From Lujinxingia vulgaris (lineage in GTDB: Bacteria > Myxococcota_A > Bradymonadia > Bradymonadales > Bradymonadaceae): 64,000 nucleotides of DNA. Each line of letters starts with the position of its first letter. Positions within the stretch are counted from its first letter, which is position 1. The notes beneath the pieces were generated by a model that ran no database searches, was not told the origin of the DNA, and saw only the letters and a list, made by a program, of their open reading frames with translations. Location: NCBI RefSeq assembly GCF_007997015.1, contig NZ_VOSM01000013.1, forward strand, positions 1 to 64,000, in the 5' to 3' direction. Positions 26,105 through 33,810 of the stretch are shown one piece after another. The position numbers and the translations under genes are program-made.

Positions 26105-27175
26105 GTGATCGTTTTGAGAGGAGAGCGCTGCGCGCTCAGGGAGACCGTTTTGACTCAGCCCGACGCTGAACATCCGACTGCATTTTCGGGAGCCGAGGAT
26201 GGCGAGGCGCTGGCGCGCGATGACGCCAGCCGCAAGCTCTTTGCGATGGCCGAGACGGTGGCGCGCACACCCTCCACGGTGCTGATTCACGGGGAGACCG
26301 GGGTGGGCAAGGAGGTGCTCGCGCGTTTCATTCACCTCAACTCCAAAGTGGCGCGCGGACCGATGGTGGCGATCAACTGCGCCGCGCTGAGCGCCTCCCT
26401 CATTGAGAGTGAGCTTTTCGGCCATGAGAAGGGCGCGTTCAGCGGCGCGACCGGCCAGCACGCCGGCGCGTTTGAGCGGGCGCACGGCGGTACGCTCTTG
26501 CTCGACGAGGTCTCGGAGCTGCCGCTGGAGCTGCAGGCCAAACTTTTGCGCGTTTTGCAGGAGCGGCAGGTCTTGAGGGTGGGCGGAACGCGCCCCATCG
26601 CCACCGATGCGCGCATCATCGCCACGACCAACCGCGATCTGGCCGGACATGTGAGCGCGGGGCATTTTCGCCAGGATCTTTATTTTCGCCTCAACGTCTT
26701 TCCGCTCGAGATCCCGCCCTTGCGCGAGCGCCCGGACGACATCCTTCCGCTGGCGCGCCATTACGCGACGACCTTGGCCGGGCGTCTGGGGTTGGAGCCC
26801 CGCGAGTTTAGCGCGCAGGCCCTCGAGCAACTCGCCGCCTACCGCTACCCGGGCAATGTGCGCGAGCTGATCAACATCGTGGAGCGCGCGTTGATCCTGG
26901 CCAGCACCTCGGCCTGCATCACCACCGAGCATCTGATCTTTGAGCCCGGGGCGGCGCCGGCCCTGTCTTCGGAGGGGCGGAGCGCGCCGACGAGCAATGA
27001 TGAGCATACGGTGCAGTTCCGCGCCGGCGATATGCCCCTGACGGATGTGCGACGCGTCATCATTGAGCGCACCCTGGAGCGCTTTGAAGGCAACCGCTCC
27101 CGCGCCGCGCACGAGCTGGGGGTGAGCACGCGGACGATCCGCAACAAGCTCAAAGATTACGATAAGAAGAACTGA
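26105..27175 (+). CDS. Sigma-54-dependent activator lacking a receiver domain
   Basis: A 356-residue AAA+ activator, divergent from the pilus operon. The AAA+ core (~45-275) has Walker A GETGVGKE, the sigma-54 contact loop GHEKGAFSGA (usually GAFTGA; Thr to Ser here), Walker B GGTLLLDEV, and the sensor region RIIATTNRDL with arginine fingers following. A C-terminal Fis-type helix-turn-helix (NRSRAAHELGVSTRTIRNKL) binds DNA. Only ~40 residues precede the core, so there is no phospho-receiver or GAF domain; activity may be set by expression or a partner. The start is uncertain: GTG at 26105, or TTG at 26150 with AGGGAG 6-7 bases upstream. Confidence 0.88.
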   Translation: MIVLRGERCALRETVLTQPDAEHPTAFSGAEDGEALARDDASRKLFAMAETVARTPSTVLIHGETGVGKEVLARFIHLNSKVARGPMVAINCAALSASLIESELFGHEKGAFSGATGQHAGAFERAHGGTLLLDEVSELPLELQAKLLRVLQERQVLRVGGTRPIATDARIIATTNRDLAGHVSAGHFRQDLYFRLNVFPLEIPPLRERPDDILPLARHYATTLAGRLGLEPREFSAQALEQLAAYRYPGNVRELINIVERALILASTSACITTEHLIFEPGAAPALSSEGRSAPTSNDEHTVQFRAGDMPLTDVRRVIIERTLERFEGNRSRAAHELGVSTRTIRNKLKDYDKKN

Positions 27176-27187
27176 ATCAGGGGAGTG

Positions 27188-27256
27188 GGAGTCCGACCCC
27201 GGGTCGGACGATCTTCAGCGATGACGCCGCGATGCACGACCCCGGGTCGTGCATCA
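27188..27256. repeat. Two perfect palindromes between convergent genes
   Basis: TCCGACC-CCG-GGTCGGA near 27190-27208, and a 9-bp-arm copy TGCACGACC-CCG-(complement) at ~27235-27255. They separate the convergent activator and rtcR genes and could act as transcription barriers; the second runs into the rtcR stop. Confidence 0.8.
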
Positions 27257-28969
27257 TCGCGTGATGACGTCCCAGTCCAGCCCGAATTTCTGCAGGTATT
27301 TACGAAGACGATCGGCGTCGTTGCGCGACTTTCGGCGAGTGCGGGAGTGGGCGAAGAGCGCGCGCCCGGCCTCCGAGAGCGTTGCGCATTGGCGGCAGAC
27401 TTTGATGACGTGGCGAAGTTGCACAGCGTCGAAGTCGTCGAGCTCGCCAACACCCAGCTCCGAGAGCACATCTTCAACCTCTCCCACCACCGCGCTCCGA
27501 CCGTCCTTCGCGGCTGTGTGATGTCCGACCCCCGGACGTGCCATGTGGGCGTCGGCGCTCGCGTTGAGCGGGTGATGTCCGACCCCCGGATGTGTTTCTT
27601 CGGCGTCGGCGCGTGCGCTGTTGAGACCCCAGCGCACCCGCAACCTCTCGATTTCATCGACCACCACCGCCTCATCGATCACGCCGGCCCGGGCCAGGGT
27701 GGCCATTCGGATCACCGAGGCGTTGAGGTCGCGAAAGTTGGCCGTCCAGGTGGCGGCGTCGCTCAACGCGAAGTCCAGGTAGCGCCGGTGCGCCTCCAGG
27801 TTGATGCGCACGCGCTGGCCGTGGCGCTCAGCAAAGGCCTCAAGCTCAAAGTCGAGGTTGGGCTCAATGTCTTCGCGACGCCTGGCGAGGCCCGGGAGCT
27901 CAAAGCTCCAGAGGTTGATGCGGGCTAAAAGGTCGGCGCGGAAGCCGCCGCGATGCACTTCTTTAAGAAGATCGGCGTTGGTGCCGGCGATGAGCAAAAA
28001 GTCGCTCTCGATCTCCTCGTCGGCGCCCACGGGCAAAAAACGCCCGGTTTCCAGCGCGCGCAGGAGCATGGCCTGCTCGTCGGCGCCGAGCTCGGCGATC
28101 TCGTCGAGGAAGACCACCCCGCCGTCGGCGCGCTTGAGCAGGCCTTCGCGCGCGCCCACCGCCCCGGTGAACGCGCCGCGGCGGTGGCCAAAGAGCGCGC
28201 TCATGGCCCCGTCGCCGCGCAGCGTGGCGCAGTTGATGGCCACAAAAGGGCCGCTGATCTGGCGGCGCTGTTTTTTAAGATCGTAGATGCGGCGCGCGAG
28301 CTGGGTCTTGCCCGCGCCGGTGGGGCCGGTGAGAAGCATCGGCTCTAAGGAGCGCTGCGCGACGATCTCGATCTTCTCAATCAGCGCGTTGAACGCGGTG
28401 TTGCGCGTGTTGATGCCGCCTTTAAGCAGCGTGGTGGCCTCGTGCTGCTCGCGGGCAAAACGGGCGGCGAGTCGGTCGTAACGCGAGAGATCCAGGTCGA
28501 TGAGGCGCCAGCCCCCGGCGGCGCGCATCGGGCCTTTTTTGCGCGGGGAGCTCTGCAAAAGACGCGCGGGCAGGTGGCGCGATTCGGCCAGCAGAAACAT
28601 GCAGATCTGCGCGACGTGGGTGCCGGTGGTCAGGTGCAGCAGGTAGTCTTCGTCGTCCTTAAAGGGGTAGGTGCGGCTGAAGTCGTGGAGCGCGCCAAAG
28701 ACTTCTTCAAAATCCCAGGGATCGTTGAGGGGAAGTTCACGCAGCACCACCTCGGTCGAGGGGGAGATCTGGGCGATGTCCTCTGTGACCTGCCTGGCGA
28801 GCCGACGATCGCCGGGCTGACAGAGGAGCTCAAAGCGGTCGATGAGCAGGTCTTCCTGCTGGCAGATCCCCACCGAGGGCCGCCAACGCTCCCAGCGCGC
28901 CGGCGCAAAGCCGCGGTCGAGCTGGGAGCCCAGAAGGCCGATCACGACGGTGGGTTTTTTGCGGCTCAT
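27254..28969 (-). CDS. rtcR: RtcR, sigma-54 activator of RNA repair
   Basis: A 571-residue regulator. The N-terminal CARF-like domain (~1-180, opening VVIGLLGSQLDRG) characterises RtcR and senses RNA-damage products. The AAA+ core has GPTGAGKTQ, the sigma-54 loop RRGAFTGA, Walker B GGVVFLDEI and TNADL. The C-terminus has a helix-turn-helix (LSEAGRALFAHSRTRRKSRNDADRLRKYL). Between the AAA+ core and the HTH lies an unusual His/Ala-rich linker with two HPGVGHH/RPGVGHH repeats, encoded by two dispersed palindromes (27519-27594). The gene overlaps rtcA by four bases (ATGA) and is last in rtcB-rtcA-rtcR; in E. coli rtcR is divergent. Confidence 0.95.
   Translation of the reverse strand: MSRKKPTVVIGLLGSQLDRGFAPARWERWRPSVGICQQEDLLIDRFELLCQPGDRRLARQVTEDIAQISPSTEVVLRELPLNDPWDFEEVFGALHDFSRTYPFKDDEDYLLHLTTGTHVAQICMFLLAESRHLPARLLQSSPRKKGPMRAAGGWRLIDLDLSRYDRLAARFAREQHEATTLLKGGINTRNTAFNALIEKIEIVAQRSLEPMLLTGPTGAGKTQLARRIYDLKKQRRQISGPFVAINCATLRGDGAMSALFGHRRGAFTGAVGAREGLLKRADGGVVFLDEIAELGADEQAMLLRALETGRFLPVGADEEIESDFLLIAGTNADLLKEVHRGGFRADLLARINLWSFELPGLARRREDIEPNLDFELEAFAERHGQRVRINLEAHRRYLDFALSDAATWTANFRDLNASVIRMATLARAGVIDEAVVVDEIERLRVRWGLNSARADAEETHPGVGHHPLNASADAHMARPGVGHHTAAKDGRSAVVGEVEDVLSELGVGELDDFDAVQLRHVIKVCRQCATLSEAGRALFAHSRTRRKSRNDADRLRKYLQKFGLDWDVITR
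27519..27594 (-). repeat. Two palindromic repeats inside rtcR
   Basis: ATGTCCGACCCCCGGA occurs at 27521 and again at 27575, a 54-bp (18-codon) step that keeps the frame. The copies encode the HPGVGHH motifs of the RtcR linker and belong to the family that is otherwise intergenic here. Confidence 0.8.
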
Positions 28970-30072
28970 TCAGACTCCAGACCAACGTCGAAGGTGCCAT
29001 CATCGCGAGAAATTACCTCAAAGCGCCGGCCGGTGAATCGCGGCAGAAGTTCAAGCTGGGTGCGGGCGTGCGAGCTTATCGGCCCGCAGCGAAAGCGCCC
29101 GCGGCCCAGCGCAGCGAGCACGACCAGGAGCTGGTCGGTAAGATGTTCGCCCACCGGGGCGTCGTGGCTTAAGTAAACGCGCAGCTCGTCGGCCAGACGC
29201 TCGGCGACCTTCTCGGCGCTGATGCCTTTTTGACCCGGCACAAAGAAGACCTCGCTGACGTGCTCGAAGCTCAACGTGGCCAACAGTGCGTTGCCCGGCC
29301 CGGGGCTTGTGTCGTGGCGAAGCACCTCGGTGTGCCAGTCGAGGGTGGGGTCGGGGAGGCCTGGAGCGCGTTTTAAAAAGGTCGCGATCTCCCGCTCGGC
29401 GATGGAGGTGGGAAGATGGGCTACCAGCGCTTCGATCGACGCTTTTTGAAGGTCGCCTCGCGTCATCAGATCGAGGGCAGGTGACACGTCGATCGATGAG
29501 GTTTTATGCGGACTTTGCACGACCGTAGGTCGGTCATCCGCAGGCGAAAAATCGACAAAAATCTCTCCGCCGCCGGCCGGCATAAAGCCCGGGCGGCGCA
29601 GCTCGGCTTCCAGGGTGAGCCCGGCCCGGCGCAGCACCTGGAGGTAGGCGCGGGTGATAAACTCAAAGGGGGGCGCGGCCGGGTTGTGCGTGCCGCCGGT
29701 GATGCTCAGCGTGGCGGGCTGGTCGCAAAGCGCCAGCGGCAGCAGCACCGTCTGCAATACCAGCATGGTGCTGCCGGCCGAGCCCACCTCGAAGCGGAAG
29801 TCGCCGCCCTGAAGATCGCCAGGCGTAAAACGCAGGGATTGGCTGCCCAGGGTCGCGCCCTCCACCTCGGCGTTGCAGATCGCGGCGGCGGCCCGCACGC
29901 AAGTCAGGTGCTGGCGCAGCAGGCCGCTGCGTCGCCGGCCGGCGCGGATCTTCTCCATGGAAAAGGGGCGGCCGGTGAGCATCGCCATCGTCAGCGCGCT
30001 GCGCAGCACCTGGCCGCCCCCCTCCCCACTGCTGCCATCAATCATGATGGTTTCTTGTTTAAAATCAGCCAT
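28966..30072 (-). CDS. rtcA: RNA 3'-terminal phosphate cyclase
   Basis: A 368-residue enzyme that converts RNA 3'-phosphate to 2',3'-cyclic phosphate using ATP. Family motifs are the N-terminal DGSSGEGGGQVLRSAL, GSAGSTMLVLQTVLLPL, RPGFMPAGGGE and the active-site His in PVGEHLTDQLLV, all present. After FVDFSPA the segment DDRPTVVQSPHKTSS is encoded by a dispersed palindrome (29513-29538), apparently an in-frame insertion in a surface loop. The gene abuts the rtcB stop and overlaps rtcR by four bases, so the three genes are co-transcribed. Confidence 0.96.
   Translation of the reverse strand: MADFKQETIMIDGSSGEGGGQVLRSALTMAMLTGRPFSMEKIRAGRRRSGLLRQHLTCVRAAAAICNAEVEGATLGSQSLRFTPGDLQGGDFRFEVGSAGSTMLVLQTVLLPLALCDQPATLSITGGTHNPAAPPFEFITRAYLQVLRRAGLTLEAELRRPGFMPAGGGEIFVDFSPADDRPTVVQSPHKTSSIDVSPALDLMTRGDLQKASIEALVAHLPTSIAEREIATFLKRAPGLPDPTLDWHTEVLRHDTSPGPGNALLATLSFEHVSEVFFVPGQKGISAEKVAERLADELRVYLSHDAPVGEHLTDQLLVVLAALGRGRFRCGPISSHARTQLELLPRFTGRRFEVISRDDGTFDVGLESE
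29513..29538 (-). repeat. Palindromic repeat inside rtcA
   Basis: GCACGACCGTAGGTCGGTCA with the same flanks (TTTATGCGG before, GGTCATC after) as intergenic members of the family. It encodes DDRPTVVQ in the RtcA loop and keeps the frame. Confidence 0.75.
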
Positions 30073-31452
30073 TTAGTCCTCCGCCGGTTCGCCGGCCGGC
30101 GCCATCTTGACCATGCGCGGGTCGAAACGGGCCACGATCTCCACGAGGTCGTCCTGCGCGCGCATGACCTCTTCGATGTTTTTATAAACGTCGGGAACCT
30201 CATCGAGCCCGGCCGAGAGAAGTCGCACCTTCTGGCGCGCCAGGCGCTCTTTGACCGGGGCCCAGTCCATCGTCTTTTTGGCGCGGGTACGCGACATCAC
30301 GCGTCCGGCCCCGTGGGCGGCGCTCTCCAATGAGAGGGCGTTTCCTTTGCCGCGGACCACAAACCCGGGGTCGGCCATCGAGCCCGGGATCACCCCGAGC
30401 ACACCCTTACCCGCCGGCGTGGCGCCTTTGCGATGCACAATCAGCTCGCGGCCGTCATGAACTTCCTTCCAGGCGTAGTTATGGTGGTTTTCGACCATGG
30501 CGAGCGCCTCGGCGCCGAGGTTGCGCAGGATCTGGCGGTGAATCACCGCGTGGTTGGCCGACGCGTAGCGCCCCATCAGCTCCATCGCCGCCCAGTACTC
30601 CTGGCCGGGCTGGCTTTTGAGATCGAGCCAGGCCAGGTGGCGAAGCTCCGAGGGAAGCTCCGGGTGCAGCTCCATCGCCAGCTTCGAGTAGTGGTTGGCC
30701 ACCGCCGCGCCCACCCCGCGGCTTCCGCTATGGCTTAAAAGCGCAAGGTAGCGCCCGGCCTCAAGCCCCAGATCGGCCTCGGTGAGCGTCAGCACCCCGA
30801 ACTCCACAAAGTGGTTGCCCGAGCCGCTGCTCCCGAGCTGCTTCCAGCCCTTCGACTTGCCGCGCGAGGTGATGGGCGAAACGTCCCAATCATCATCCAT
30901 CACCGCGTGATCGTGGGGCTTTTTGAAATGCGCGCCGATGCCAAAGGCCGTCTCCCGCTCAATGGCGCGCTCAAAACGCTCGGGATGATCTTCAAAGCTC
31001 TGCAGATCGACATCCAGCACGCTCAACTTCACCCGGCAGGCGATGTCCACACCGACCGCGTAAGGGATCACCGCCCCCTCGGTCGCCAGCACCCCGCCAA
31101 TGGGCAGGCCGTAGCCCATATGCGCGTCGGCCATCAGCGCGCCGCGGTAGGCAATGGGCAGCCGCGAGGCCTGCTCCATCTGCTTGACCGCCTGCGCCTC
31201 CAGATCGTGGCCCCACTGCGCCCAGGGCGCACGGGTCTCGGGCTCCTCCCAGCTTGCGGCCTTTTGAAGGTAGTCGGCGAGCTCCGCAAAGGTCTCGCCA
31301 TGGTAGTTTTGGGGCGCCTCCACGATCGCCCGCAGCTCGTCGTAGGCCTCATCCGGGGTGGTCTGCCCGCTCTCGATCATCGTGCCGATGGTCTTGAGCA
31401 GCGTGGGGTGAAAATGTTTGGGGATGTTCAACTTTCGCAGGTGGTGTTTCAT
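30073..31452 (-). CDS. rtcB: RNA-splicing ligase RtcB
   Basis: A 459-residue Mn2+/GTP-dependent ligase that joins 2',3'-cyclic-phosphate and 5'-OH RNA ends. Conserved blocks are MADAHMGYGLPIGGV, GVDIACRV (metal Asp and Cys), GSSGSGNHFVEFG, LLSHSGSRGVG, VENHHNYAWKE, HRKGATPAGKG and the guanylated His in SAAHGAGRVMSRTRA. All catalytic positions appear intact. It is first gene of the operon, behind a sigma-54 promoter at 31570-31584. No archease gene is adjacent. Confidence 0.96.
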   Translation of the reverse strand: MKHHLRKLNIPKHFHPTLLKTIGTMIESGQTTPDEAYDELRAIVEAPQNYHGETFAELADYLQKAASWEEPETRAPWAQWGHDLEAQAVKQMEQASRLPIAYRGALMADAHMGYGLPIGGVLATEGAVIPYAVGVDIACRVKLSVLDVDLQSFEDHPERFERAIERETAFGIGAHFKKPHDHAVMDDDWDVSPITSRGKSKGWKQLGSSGSGNHFVEFGVLTLTEADLGLEAGRYLALLSHSGSRGVGAAVANHYSKLAMELHPELPSELRHLAWLDLKSQPGQEYWAAMELMGRYASANHAVIHRQILRNLGAEALAMVENHHNYAWKEVHDGRELIVHRKGATPAGKGVLGVIPGSMADPGFVVRGKGNALSLESAAHGAGRVMSRTRAKKTMDWAPVKERLARQKVRLLSAGLDEVPDVYKNIEEVMRAQDDLVEIVARFDPRMVKMAPAGEPAED

Positions 31453-32153
31453 CCGACGATCCTTGCGGCAGCGCGTCGCCGCCGTGTCCGAGAGATATTG
31501 AGGAGGCGTGTCGGGCGTCTTCTCTCAACGTGTCGACGCCCCGGGCCTCCCGGCTCGAACCTCCCCATAGCGAGCCCCGTGCCATGTTTTTTAATCCGTT
31601 TATTTTAATCAGGGGGGAGGTTGAGTGTTGGGTGTGTAATGTGTTGGTTTTGTTGGGTTTTTGATGTGTTAATGGGGGCGTGGAAAAAGTTCGCGTGAGC
31701 GTAAAGGGCTATGTGGAGCAGGTACGGAAACGCGCATTTTGTATATGGGTTTATAAAGATCGCGCGCATCTTATCATTTCATAGCGTGATGCGCGCGCGT
31801 CGGATTCTTGATTTCTTGAAAACACCTGCTTAGTTTTGAGCCGTCGAGTCGCCGCCGATCGCGAGGTCGTGTGGGCCACCGACTTCCCTTTTCTCAGCCC
31901 AGGACACTTCGTGAAGTTGGACACCCTAAGCACGTGTTGATGTCGCGTCTGCTGCATTGAGAGCACCGCGTGCCGCGTTGCAAAGCCTCGACGATGCTTT
32001 CAGCATCGCCTGCGTTTTGCGCCTTGCCTGCGTCACTCTCAATCTCGCATCCAGCGACACCAACTGCGGCTCAGGGCGTCAGCCCTTTTTAAGAGCGCGA
32101 TGATTTGCAGGTCCTTTTCTGGGATCTGCGCCATTCTCTTGAAAGGAGGTCGT
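31453..32153. other. Intergenic region rtcB / ABC-F with a structured element
   Basis: A 700-bp gap. It holds the rtcB promoter, an unusually AT-rich stretch (31585-31770), and at 31957-32042 an 86-bp element bounded by TTGAGAG and CTCTCAA. Inside that element are an apical GATGC-TTTCA-GCATC hairpin and flanking GCAAA/TTTGC pairing. Its plan resembles module A. No convincing gene was found; short minus-strand frames at 31751-31966 lack coding character. Confidence 0.5.
31570..31584 (-). promoter_or_regulatory. Sigma-54 (-24/-12) promoter of rtcBAR
   Basis: On the minus strand: TGGCAC-GGGGC-TCGC, a full match to the -24 box and GC at -12 with correct 10-base spacing. It lies ~118 bp before the rtcB ATG. 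RtcR is a sigma-54 activator and is encoded at the end of the same operon, which predicts positive autoregulation. The AT-rich stretch 31585-31770 upstream is the likely activator/IHF region. Confidence 0.85.
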
Positions 32154-33695
32154 ATGACTTCAACGCAGGTGTCGGTGCGCCTTGAGCGCGTCACGTTTTC
32201 GTATCCGCGCGCGATCCACACGCTTTTTCGGGGCCTTAATCTCCATCTGGAGGCCGGCTGGTACGGGCTCGTGGGGCCCAACGGCGCGGGAAAATCCACA
32301 TTATTGAGTCTTTTGAGCGGGGCGTTGAAGCCGACCGAGGGTCGGATCGTGCGGGAGTTTGAGGGGCCGGTGGTGCTCTGCGAGCAGCGCGTGGAGGCGC
32401 CGGGTGAGCGGGTCGATGCGGCGGCGCAGCGCTGGGATAAAGAGGCGATGCGCCTGAAAAGCCGCCTCGATCTGGATTATGAGGGGTGGACCCGCTGGGA
32501 GACGCTCTCACCGGGGGAGCGCAAGCGCTGGCAGATCGGCGCGGCGCTGATGGCGCGTCCCGATCTTTTGCTTCTGGACGAACCCACCAACCACCTCGAC
32601 GCCGAGGGGCGAGCGTGGCTGATTGAGGCGATGGGTCTGCACCGGGGCGTGGGTGTGGTGGTCAGCCATGATCGCGCGCTGCTCGACGCGACGTGCCGGG
32701 CGACTCTGTGGCTGGAGCCGGGCCCTGGCGAGGTGGCGCTGAAGGTCTATCCGGCGGCGTACAGCGCTGCTTTTGAAATGCGGAAGTTGCGGATTGCCGG
32801 GGAGGTGCAGTCGCGGCAAAAAGCCGAAGCCGAGCGCGACCGCTTGCAGCGCGCCGCGCGTGAGGCGGCCGCGCGCCAGCAGTCCACGGAGCGCTCGCTC
32901 AGCACGAAGAGCCGCATGACCTCGGTGCGCGACAGCGACGCGCGCAGCATGGCGCGAAAAGGGCGCGCGATCGACGCGTCGGCGAAGGCCAGCCGGGAGG
33001 CCGGTGTGGTGAGCCGCGAGCTCGCAAAGGCCGATGCGACATTGCGAGAACTTCCCATCCACAAGGCCCTGGGCCGGGCGCTGCTCGTGGACTTTGAGCC
33101 TTCGCCCAAAGATCCGGTGGCAAGCCTCACCGGCGCCGATCTGCGGGCTGGCGATCGGGTGCTGGCCCGCGATCTTCGCCTGGGGCTGGGGCGCACCGAA
33201 AAGGTCGCGCTCACCGGTCCTAATGGCGCTGGCAAGTCTACGCTGTTGCGCCTGCTCCTCGAACATCTTCACGTGCCCGAAGCTCGGGTGCTCTACCTGC
33301 CTCAGGAGCTGACCGAGGGTCGGACATCGGCCAGTCTTCATGCGCTCAAAACGATGCATCCCGATGAGCTCGGCGACGTCATGAACATCGTGGCCGCCCT
33401 GGGCACCGACCCCTCAAAGTTGCTCGCTGGCGCCCCTCCCAGCCCGGGTGAGGCGCGCAAGCTGATGCTGGCGCAGGCGCTGCATCAGCGCGTCTACGCG
33501 ATGATTCTCGATGAGCCGACCAATCACCTCGATCTGCCCTCGATCGAGCGGCTGGAGGAGGCGTTGGTGGCCTATCCGGGGGCGATGCTGCTGGTGAGTC
33601 ACGACGCGCGGTTTCGGCAAAGAGTGACGCAGAAGACGTGGCGGATCGACGAGGCGAGGGGGGAGGTCGAAGTGAGGTTGGATGATGAGACTTAG
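32154..33695 (+). CDS. ABC-F family ATPase
   Basis: A 513-residue soluble protein with two ABC domains and no membrane part. Domain 1 has Walker A GPNGAGKST, signature LSPGERKR and Walker B LLLLDEPTNHLD. Domain 2 has GPNGAGKST, PSPGEARK and MILDEPTNHLD, with switch His in VSHDRA and VSHDAR. The ~90-residue charged coiled linker between them (QSRQKAEAERDRLQRAAREAAARQQ) is the P-site tRNA interaction motif position. ABC-F proteins act on ribosomes as translation factors or antibiotic-protection proteins; the specific role here is unknown. GAAAGGAGGT before 32154 sets the start. Confidence 0.92.
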   Translation: MTSTQVSVRLERVTFSYPRAIHTLFRGLNLHLEAGWYGLVGPNGAGKSTLLSLLSGALKPTEGRIVREFEGPVVLCEQRVEAPGERVDAAAQRWDKEAMRLKSRLDLDYEGWTRWETLSPGERKRWQIGAALMARPDLLLLDEPTNHLDAEGRAWLIEAMGLHRGVGVVVSHDRALLDATCRATLWLEPGPGEVALKVYPAAYSAAFEMRKLRIAGEVQSRQKAEAERDRLQRAAREAAARQQSTERSLSTKSRMTSVRDSDARSMARKGRAIDASAKASREAGVVSRELAKADATLRELPIHKALGRALLVDFEPSPKDPVASLTGADLRAGDRVLARDLRLGLGRTEKVALTGPNGAGKSTLLRLLLEHLHVPEARVLYLPQELTEGRTSASLHALKTMHPDELGDVMNIVAALGTDPSKLLAGAPPSPGEARKLMLAQALHQRVYAMILDEPTNHLDLPSIERLEEALVAYPGAMLLVSHDARFRQRVTQKTWRIDEARGEVEVRLDDET

Positions 33696-33713
33696 GCGGC
33701 GATAGTGCGCGGA

Positions 33714-33788
33714 GTTGCACAACCCCGGGTCAGACGATCGCGAGTGATGGCGCCGAGTTGCACGACCGAGGGTCGGACATCATCCCAG
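33714..33788. repeat. Two palindromic repeats
   Basis: GTTGCACAACCCCGGGTCAG and GTTGCACGACCGAGGGTCGG, ~44 bp apart, between the convergent ABC-F and protein-kinase genes. Confidence 0.75.
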
Positions 33789-33810
33789 CAAAGGATCTGA
33801 AAAAATGATC

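Noticed and set aside
31751-31966. A 71-codon minus-strand frame
   Set aside because: No domain, no ribosome binding site, and it lies in an AT-rich regulatory gap.
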